Below, piece after piece: positions 8,500 to 12,675 of a stretch of DNA of 13,998 nt. Source of the stretch: Scatavimonas merdipullorum (GTDB lineage: Bacteria > Bacillota > Clostridia > Oscillospirales > Acutalibacteraceae); NCBI GenBank assembly GCA_018712865.1, contig DVGH01000059.1, positions 1-13,998 of the forward strand, given 5' to 3'. The notes beneath the pieces are model-generated. The model was not told where the DNA came from. It searched no databases and saw only the letters and a program-made list of their open reading frames with translations. Position numbers and translations under genes: made by a program. Position 1 is the stretch's first letter. Each line of letters starts with the position of its first letter.

Positions 8500-8533
8500 C
8501 TTCGGGATGCATGCAAACGCATGCATCCCGAAG
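8500..8533 (-). repeat. Perfect 15-bp stem-loop between binding-protein and ATPase genes
   Basis: CTTCGGGATGCATGC (8500-8514) is exactly complementary to 8519-8533, with a 4-base loop. It starts 18 bases after the binding-protein stop and ends just before the ATPase ribosome binding site. There is no U-run, so a terminator is unlikely. Hairpins at this place in ABC operons often protect the binding-protein mRNA 3' end and raise its level over the membrane subunits. That role is inferred here. Confidence 0.85.
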
Positions 8534-8551
8534 GCCATGTTACTGTCCGAT

Positions 8552-9526
8552 TTACCAGGAAAAGCCTTCTGCGGTTTCTTTTGTAAGCATTTTCAGCGGA
8601 ACGTCAATGGTTTCTTCGACGGTTTCGCCGTTTACCAGTTTAATTGCAGTCTGAATACCAATGCGGCCCATTTCTGCAGGCTGCTGCGCAACAGAGCCGG
8701 CAACAACGTCGCCGTTTACAATTGCGTTTACGGCGTCTTCCATGCCGTCCACGCCAACAGAGATTACGTCAAAATCTTTGGCTGCAGATTTAACTGCAGA
8801 TTCAACTGCGATTGAACCGTAGTCGTTGACCGCTAAAACAGCGCTCAGGTCAGGATGTGCCGAAAGGATGTTATCTGCCGCGGTGACGAATGCGGTCATA
8901 CTGTTTTCAACTGCGTTGATATGTTGTACGATGTTGATGTCTGGATAATTTTTCAGCGCGTTTTCAAAGCCCTGGGCTCTGTCCTGGAAGGAGCTGATGG
9001 GAGGACCGTCTAGGATAACGACGTCGCCCTTGCCGCCAAGCTGCTCTGCGATAAACTCGCCGCCCATTTCGCCGGCCGCCACATTATTAGAAGCAATAAA
9101 AGCAGCCACTTCTCCGCCTTCTGCCATAACGTCCAGACAGATAACAGGAATGCCTGCTTCGTTTGCCGCTTCGACAGCAGGGACAATTGCCTTGGAATCA
9201 ACCGCGTTAAGCAGAATGACGTCTACCTTTTGGGCGATCAGATTTTCAACGCTGCTGATCTGCTGTGCAGAGTTCAGCTGTGCGTCACTGATAACCGCCT
9301 TTACGCCGCTTTTGTCCGCTTCTTCCTGGACGCCTCTTTGCATGGCTTCAAAGAAGGGGCTGTTGAGCGTCATAAAGGTAACGCCTATAGTAATCTCCTT
9401 TTCGGCCTGATTTGAAGAATTGTCGGAAGAAGGATTAGAACTGGAACTGGGATTTCCTTCGGTAGAACATGCGCCAAGCAAAAGGACCAAAACCAGGGAC
9501 ATGACGATAGCAAGTATTTTTTTCAT
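8552..9526 (-). CDS. Ribose-type sugar ABC transporter substrate-binding lipoprotein
   Basis: The 324-residue protein is a type I periplasmic-binding-fold lipoprotein (Peripla_BP_4, RbsB-like) tethered to the outer face of the membrane. It has a basic start (MKK), a hydrophobic segment to about residue 17 and a lipobox LGAC with Cys20 as the lipidated residue. A Ser/Asn-rich linker (about 21-42) follows, then the mature fold starting ITIGVTFMTLNSPFF. The motifs DVILLNAVDSKAIVPAVEAA, GIPVICLD and LAVNDYGSIAVESA match sugar-binding relatives. The ATG at 9526 has GGAGG eight bases upstream. A start at 9541 would place extra acidic residues before the signal peptide. It is the first transporter gene, 114 bases after the regulator gene, and has an operator copy upstream. 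The ligand is inferred to be lyxose or a related conjugate. Confidence 0.92.
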   Translation of the reverse strand: MKKILAIVMSLVLVLLLGACSTEGNPSSSSNPSSDNSSNQAEKEITIGVTFMTLNSPFFEAMQRGVQEEADKSGVKAVISDAQLNSAQQISSVENLIAQKVDVILLNAVDSKAIVPAVEAANEAGIPVICLDVMAEGGEVAAFIASNNVAAGEMGGEFIAEQLGGKGDVVILDGPPISSFQDRAQGFENALKNYPDINIVQHINAVENSMTAFVTAADNILSAHPDLSAVLAVNDYGSIAVESAVKSAAKDFDVISVGVDGMEDAVNAIVNGDVVAGSVAQQPAEMGRIGIQTAIKLVNGETVEETIDVPLKMLTKETAEGFSW

Positions 9527-9590
9527 AAAATTTTCCTCCATTCTTTTTCATACATTTTTGCTTTTTCAGACTGAAATTTGCAATTGGTAT

Positions 9591-9612
9591 AAAATGACAT
9601 CGATTTCATTTT
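9591..9612. promoter_or_regulatory. LacI-type operator / cre-like palindrome upstream of the transport operon
   Basis: A 22-bp quasi-palindrome has a core ATGACATCGATTTCAT flanked by AAAA and TTTT, centred on CG at 9601-9602. Only one symmetric base pair breaks the dyad. A 19-bp part recurs exactly, inverted, before the regulator gene. The core also satisfies the Bacillus cre consensus TGWAANCGNTNWCA on the minus strand, so CcpA could bind as well. A TATACC -10-like element abuts it on the minus strand, but no good -35 is visible. Confidence 0.8.
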
Positions 9613-9620
9613 GCGGCAAA

Positions 9621-9639
9621 AAATGAAACGACTCCATTT
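9621..9639. promoter_or_regulatory. Degenerate dyad, possible auxiliary operator
   Basis: AAATGAAACGACTCCATTT is an imperfect odd-centred dyad (five-base perfect ends) immediately after the regulator stop codon. It shares the ATGAAA half-site and the central CG with the main operator about 28 bp away. It could be a weak second site for the same repressor. It differs by one base in half-site spacing, so chance is quite possible. Confidence 0.3.
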
Positions 9640-9640
9640 T

Positions 9641-10651
9641 TTAAGTAATTTGTTTTTGTGAGGACTGTCTGACAATGAGCTCTACGGGAAGATTTATTTC
9701 TCTGGTTGGTTCTTCTGACTCCGCTATGCGATCAAGCAGAAGGGACATAGCGGCCGTGCCCATTTCATAGGTGGGCTGCCTGACGGCGGTGATCTGCGGC
9801 TGGCAAAACTGCATCCATTCCAGATCGTCGAAAGCAGATATTCCTACTTCGTCAGGGATATTTACACCCAGCTCTGTTATCGCCCTCAAAACACCGAGTA
9901 AAATCATATTGTTTGCTGCAAAGATTGCATCGCAGCTGCAATTTGTAATGAGATCGATTGCATTTTGATAAGCAGTGTGTCCTAAAAAATCACCCAGCTT
10001 GATCAGAGAACGGTCCAGCGGCAGCTTTTTGTCAGAAAAAGCCTGTTCATAGCCAGAAAGACGTTCGTAACCAGTGGTCGATACGTTGGAGCCAGTGATA
10101 ATGCCAATACGCTGGTACCCCGCTTCAATCAGCTGGGTTACGGCTTTGCGACTGCCGTCCCGGTTATGAACCAGAACGGTGTCAAATTTCCCCTTGTTGC
10201 TGCCTTCCGGTTTGCGGTCGACAAATACGACAGGTTTATTGCCGATCAGGGCGGCATAGTCGTTTTTGGTGCCGGTACTTGCAATGATCAGGCCGTCTAC
10301 CCGCTTACTTAGCAGAGCCTGTATGTATTGCTGTTCTTTTTCGGCCTTTTCGTCTGTGTTGCAAAGCATAATATGGTAATTGGCTTTATTCGCCAGATCC
10401 TCTATACCACGCACAATGGAAGTAAAGAACGGGTTCAGCACATTTGATACAATGACGCCGACCGTCTTGGTTTCGTTGCTGCGCAGCCCGCGCGCGAGCT
10501 CGTTTGGGGTATAGCCCAATTCTTTGATAACCTGTCTGACTTTATTGGCCGTTGTTTCTTTTACAAGAGGACTGTTGTTGAGTACTCTGGAAACGGTGGA
10601 TTGTGAAACCTGTGCTTTTTGTGCGACGATGCTGATGTTTACGTTACCCAT
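9641..10651 (-). CDS. LacI-family transcriptional regulator of the sugar operon
   Basis: The 336-residue DNA-binding repressor has an N-terminal LacI helix-turn-helix (residues 5-26, with VSQSTVSRVLNN as the second helix region). A hinge helix follows (ELARGLRSN, Leu56 being the residue that inserts at the central CG of such operators). A sugar-binding-fold effector domain runs from VGVIVSNVLNPFF to the end. Length is typical. I prefer the ATG at 10651, which has GGAG six bases upstream. Other in-frame ATGs at 10663 and 10690 would place the operator inside the coding sequence. Its own gene and the following transporter gene carry the same operator, so autoregulation and substrate-relieved repression are expected. 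The inducer is probably the imported sugar or its derivative. No terminator is seen after it, so its strong promoter may also feed the operon. Confidence 0.9.
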   Translation of the reverse strand: MGNVNISIVAQKAQVSQSTVSRVLNNSPLVKETTANKVRQVIKELGYTPNELARGLRSNETKTVGVIVSNVLNPFFTSIVRGIEDLANKANYHIMLCNTDEKAEKEQQYIQALLSKRVDGLIIASTGTKNDYAALIGNKPVVFVDRKPEGSNKGKFDTVLVHNRDGSRKAVTQLIEAGYQRIGIITGSNVSTTGYERLSGYEQAFSDKKLPLDRSLIKLGDFLGHTAYQNAIDLITNCSCDAIFAANNMILLGVLRAITELGVNIPDEVGISAFDDLEWMQFCQPQITAVRQPTYEMGTAAMSLLLDRIAESEEPTREINLPVELIVRQSSQKQIT

Positions 10652-10661
10652 ATAAATCTCC

Positions 10662-10680
10662 ATGAAATCGATGTCATTTT
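10662..10680. promoter_or_regulatory. Second copy of the operator, in the regulator leader
   Basis: This is the exact reverse complement of the 19-bp operator AAAATGACATCGATTTCAT found upstream of the binding-protein gene. It lies about 10 bases before the regulator start and roughly 27-45 bases downstream of the predicted transcription start. It would therefore act as a roadblock or looping site for autorepression. Confidence 0.82.
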
Positions 10681-10714
10681 TTAATGCCAAAATCCACTTT
10701 TTTTCGACATCCTC

Positions 10715-10743
10715 AGTATAAGCGTTGGTGTAATTTATGTCAA
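10715..10743 (-). promoter_or_regulatory. Sigma-A promoter for the regulator (and possibly the operon)
   Basis: On the minus strand a perfect -35 TTGACA (10738-10743) is followed by a 17-base spacer and the -10 TATACT (10715-10720). The predicted start near 10708 gives a leader of about 55 bases before the regulator ATG. It is the best promoter visible in the minus-strand locus. Confidence 0.85.
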
Positions 10744-11017
10744 CAGTTTTTCACATAATTTTTTTTATTTGTAGAATATCACAAAAAGGCGAAAAAATCT
10801 TTGGATAAAAGGCAATGCAAAAATGGAATATATTTACAAAACCTACAAAACTGTGCGCATGTCGCATATCAAAAAAGCAGGCAAATTAAAAGGGTTTTAT
10901 TGCATACGGTATGTTTAAAAATTTGTCTACCTTACTTTTTAAAGCTTATACTGCCCAACCATTTGAGTACGCGGCAGACTCTACAAATACCAATTCCTCT
11001 TCTCCATAAGTATAATT
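10744..11017. other. AT-rich intergenic stretch, no gene seen
   Basis: No frame here has a convincing ribosome binding site or recognisable protein. The plus-strand frame through it is mostly low-complexity and antisense to the transposase remnant further on. A 14-base element at 10929-10942 is the inverse of one at 89-102 near the other end of the sugar locus. It may contain degraded mobile-element sequence. Confidence 0.5.
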
Positions 11018-11218
11018 TCAATTGTTTTGCCATAATGCTATGTAAATTTTCTGCAAACATACTTGCGGGCGATGGGAACGGTCTGCCAAAGACTCAAGTG
11101 TACCATCGTAGCGTTTACGCCAACGGTAGATGTATTGGCGGTTGGTGTGATAGCGGATGGCCGCTTTTGTTACGCCGTGTTTCTCTGCATACTGAATTAT
11201 CGCTTGCCTAAACCGCAT
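11018..11218 (-). pseudogene. Truncated transposase/integrase remnant (N-terminal helix-turn-helix only)
   Basis: The 66-codon frame begins with a helix-turn-helix (about residues 10-35: EKHGVTKAAIRYH, then QYIYRWRKRYDG) and continues to SLADRSHRP. This block is typical of the N terminus of IS481/IS3-like DDE transposases as I know them. Resemblance stops near residue 51 (about 11066), the following 15 residues look unrelated, and the frame ends there. The entire DDE catalytic domain is missing. No good ribosome binding site is seen. It is a decayed fragment left by a deletion or a partial insertion between the sugar locus and the str operon. Confidence 0.75.
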
Positions 11219-11239
11219 TGTTGTGTTATCTTATTCATG

Positions 11240-11322
11240 GCGAATAGATTGTCACCTGCCTTTCGGTTTTGTCTTAGCAACTCTACCTTAAAACAGGTCC
11301 TTTCTATTCGCTATCTTTTTTT
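11240..11322. repeat. Long imperfect inverted repeat followed by a T-run
   Basis: GCGAATAGA (11240-11248) pairs with TCTATTCGC (11303-11311). Inside these, ACCTG and CAGGT and then GTTTT and AAAAC can also pair, giving a layered stem over about 72 bases. On the plus strand it is followed by a run of seven T at 11316-11322. It may be a leftover terminator or a structured end of the mobile element whose transposase start lies 22 bases away. No function can be assigned. Confidence 0.5.
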
Positions 11323-11377
11323 CTTATTTGTCACACATCATTGTAACTCCTACAAAAATCCGCATGACAACTGCATA

Positions 11378-11448
11378 AAAACGTTGACAAAACGCCGTTA
11401 CTTGTGGTATCATTCTAAATTGCCGAGTAATGGCGTTTTGCACGTTTT
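11378..11448. repeat. Inverted repeat enclosing the rpsL promoter
   Basis: CAAAACGCCGTTACT (11388-11402) faces AGTAATGGCGTTTTG (11426-11440): 14 of 15 positions match and the exception would be a G-U pair in RNA. Outer AAAACG and CGTTTT blocks extend it with a small offset. The left arm starts inside the -35 box and the -10 lies in the 23-base centre. Confidence 0.8.
11384..11413 (+). promoter_or_regulatory. Promoter of the rpsL-rpsG-fusA operon
   Basis: A perfect -35 TTGACA (11384-11389) with an 18-base spacer leads to the -10 TATCAT (11408-11413), preceded by an extended -10 TGG. Transcription would start near 11420, giving a leader of about 175 bases before rpsL. A further TATAAT at 11541-11546 lacks a properly spaced -35. 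Confidence 0.75.
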
Positions 11449-11451
11449 ACA

Positions 11452-11493
11452 GTGGTTTTTCTGCTGCAAAACATGCTGAAAACCGCATTTTTT
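11452..11493 (+). terminator. Attenuator-like hairpin with U-run in the rpsL leader
   Basis: GTGGTTTT (11452-11459) pairs with AAAACCGC (11479-11486), with one G-U pair. An inner imperfect stem (GC and CTG elements) sits around a CAAAA loop. Six T follow at 11488-11493. It lies about 30 bases downstream of the predicted start and 100 bases before rpsL, so it could act as a partial terminator in the leader. Confidence 0.5.
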
Positions 11494-11524
11494 CTGTATA
11501 TTACCAATAATGGCATAAAATGCT

Positions 11525-11559
11525 GTTGACCGGGACATATTATAATATTTCCCGTTGAC
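11525..11559. promoter_or_regulatory. Dyad between GTTGAC direct repeats before rpsL
   Basis: A 24-base dyad (11531-11554) runs from CGGGA to TCCCG through an AT-rich centre containing TATAAT. Only one mismatched pair interrupts about ten. GTTGAC occurs as a direct repeat on each side (11525-11530 and 11554-11559). It could be a protein-binding site at a second promoter or an RNA hairpin just before the Shine-Dalgarno. Confidence 0.4.
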
Positions 11560-11594
11560 ATAAAAATTTTTTAAGAAAGGAGGAATTTGTGTCT

Positions 11595-12014
11595 ATGCCT
11601 ACCTTTAACCAGTTGGTACGCAAGGGCCGCGAGGTATCTGAAAAGAAAGCAAAGGCGCCTGCTCTTTTAAAGGGTTGGAATTCCAAAAAGCGCAGAGCAA
11701 TTGACCAGAGCTCCCCACAAAAAAGAGGTGTCTGCACGGCTGTAAAAACAGCTACGCCTAAAAAGCCGAACTCAGCGCTTAGAAAAATTGCAAGGGTAAG
11801 GCTTTCAAACGGTATCGAAGTCAGTTCCTATATCCCGGGCGTGGGCCACAATCTGCAGGAGCACTCTGTTGTTCTGATCAGAGGCGGAAGGGTCAAGGAT
11901 CTTCCTGGTGTGCGTTACCACATTATCAGGGGAACGCTTGACGCACAGGGTGTTGCAAAGCGTATGCAGGCCCGTTCCAAGTACGGCGCAAAGCGTCCGA
12001 AAGCAGGTAAGTAA
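11595..12014 (+). CDS. rpsL: Small subunit ribosomal protein S12
   Basis: The 139-residue protein is universal S12 of the decoding centre. The start MPTFNQLVRKGR, SSPQKRGVCT (39-48), TPKKPNSALRK (54-64), GVGHNLQEHSVVLIRGGRVKDLPG (82-105) and the basic tail RSKYGAKRPKAGK are all canonical. Lys56 and Lys101, the positions where changes give streptomycin resistance, are the wild-type lysines. Asp102 is the residue that RimO methylthiolates in some bacteria. The ATG at 11595 matches the family. AAAGGAGG lies 11 bases upstream, and an in-frame GTG at 11589, only five bases from it, could initiate two codons earlier. It is the first gene of the str operon here, with its own promoter, and no rpoC lies directly before it. 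Confidence 0.98.
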   Translation: MPTFNQLVRKGREVSEKKAKAPALLKGWNSKKRRAIDQSSPQKRGVCTAVKTATPKKPNSALRKIARVRLSNGIEVSSYIPGVGHNLQEHSVVLIRGGRVKDLPGVRYHIIRGTLDAQGVAKRMQARSKYGAKRPKAGK

Positions 12015-12026
12015 GAAGGAATTGAC

Positions 12027-12145
12027 AAGGCTTTCAATGGGATAAGGTTATTTTTTTGTAAATACCAGTACAATACAGATGTGCTTTTATATATGTTAAG
12101 ATACGAAAGCCTTTTGTATTGGCCAACGGGAGTTTGTCGCTTTCG
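12027..12145 (+). promoter_or_regulatory. Structured rpsL-rpsG intercistronic region with alternative stems
   Basis: The 172-base gap between rpsL and rpsG is unusually long for this operon. AAGGCTTTC (12027-12035) can pair with GAAAGCCTT (12105-12113). The overlapping CGAAAGC (12104-12110) can instead pair with GCTTTCG (12139-12145), which lies about 40 bases before the rpsG start. The two stems exclude each other. In E. coli, S7 represses its operon by binding this intercistronic region. A similar feedback element is a reasonable inference. Confidence 0.5.
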
Positions 12146-12186
12146 AGTACCGATGATATCTCTTAATTGTGAAGGAGGGAAGTAAA

Positions 12187-12657
12187 GTGCCAAGAAGAGG
12201 CTCAATAGCAAAGCGTGATGTTTTACCGGACCCGCTTTATCATTCAAAGCTTGTTACACGTCTGATCAACAACATTATGTATGACGGAAAGAAAGGCGTT
12301 GCGCAGAAGATTGTTTATGGCGCGTTCGATATCATCCGTGAAAAAACAGGAAAAGACCCGTTAGAGGTTTTTGAACAGTGCATGGAAAATTTAATGCCTG
12401 TGCTTGAAGTAAAGGCTCGCCGCGTAGGTGGTGCAACATACCAGGTTCCTATGGAGGTAAGAGCAGAAAGAAGGCAGACCTTGGGGCTGCGTTGGCTTTC
12501 TACTTATGCAAGACAGCGCAGTGAAAAAACAATGAAGGAAAGACTTGCCGGTGAAATCCTTGATGCTTTGAACGGCGCAGGCGGCGCTGCCAAGAAGCGT
12601 GATGATACGCATAAGATGGCAGAGGCCAATAAGGCTTTTGCACATTTCAGATGGTAA
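12187..12657 (+). CDS. rpsG: Small subunit ribosomal protein S7
   Basis: The 156-residue protein is S7, the head-domain primary binder of 16S rRNA that nucleates assembly of the 30S 3' domain. Diagnostic segments are the start PRRGSIAKRDVLPDP, RLINNIMYDGKKG, VKARRVGGATYQVPMEV, RRQTLGLRWL and the C-terminal HKMAEANKAFAHFRW. Length is exactly typical. The start is a GTG at 12187 with AAGGAGGG seven bases upstream. An in-frame GTG at 12169 lies before that site and would add six residues not found in the family. It follows rpsL after a 172-base structured gap and precedes fusA by 18 bases. Confidence 0.98.
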   Translation: MPRRGSIAKRDVLPDPLYHSKLVTRLINNIMYDGKKGVAQKIVYGAFDIIREKTGKDPLEVFEQCMENLMPVLEVKARRVGGATYQVPMEVRAERRQTLGLRWLSTYARQRSEKTMKERLAGEILDALNGAGGAAKKRDDTHKMAEANKAFAHFRW

Positions 12658-12675
12658 TTGTTTAAGGAGGATTTT

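Noticed and set aside
10767..10988. 9-bp inverted match ATTTGTAGA / TCTACAAAT in the intergenic stretch
   Set aside because: It is short, AT-rich and 200 bases apart, which is expected by chance.
10801..11211. 136-codon plus-strand open frame in the intergenic region
   Set aside because: It lacks a ribosome binding site and family resemblance, and its second half is antisense to the recognisable transposase fragment.
11063..11479. 138-codon plus-strand open frame running up to the rpsL leader
   Set aside because: It runs across the transposase remnant, the inverted repeats and the promoter in a meaningless frame, with no recognisable domain.
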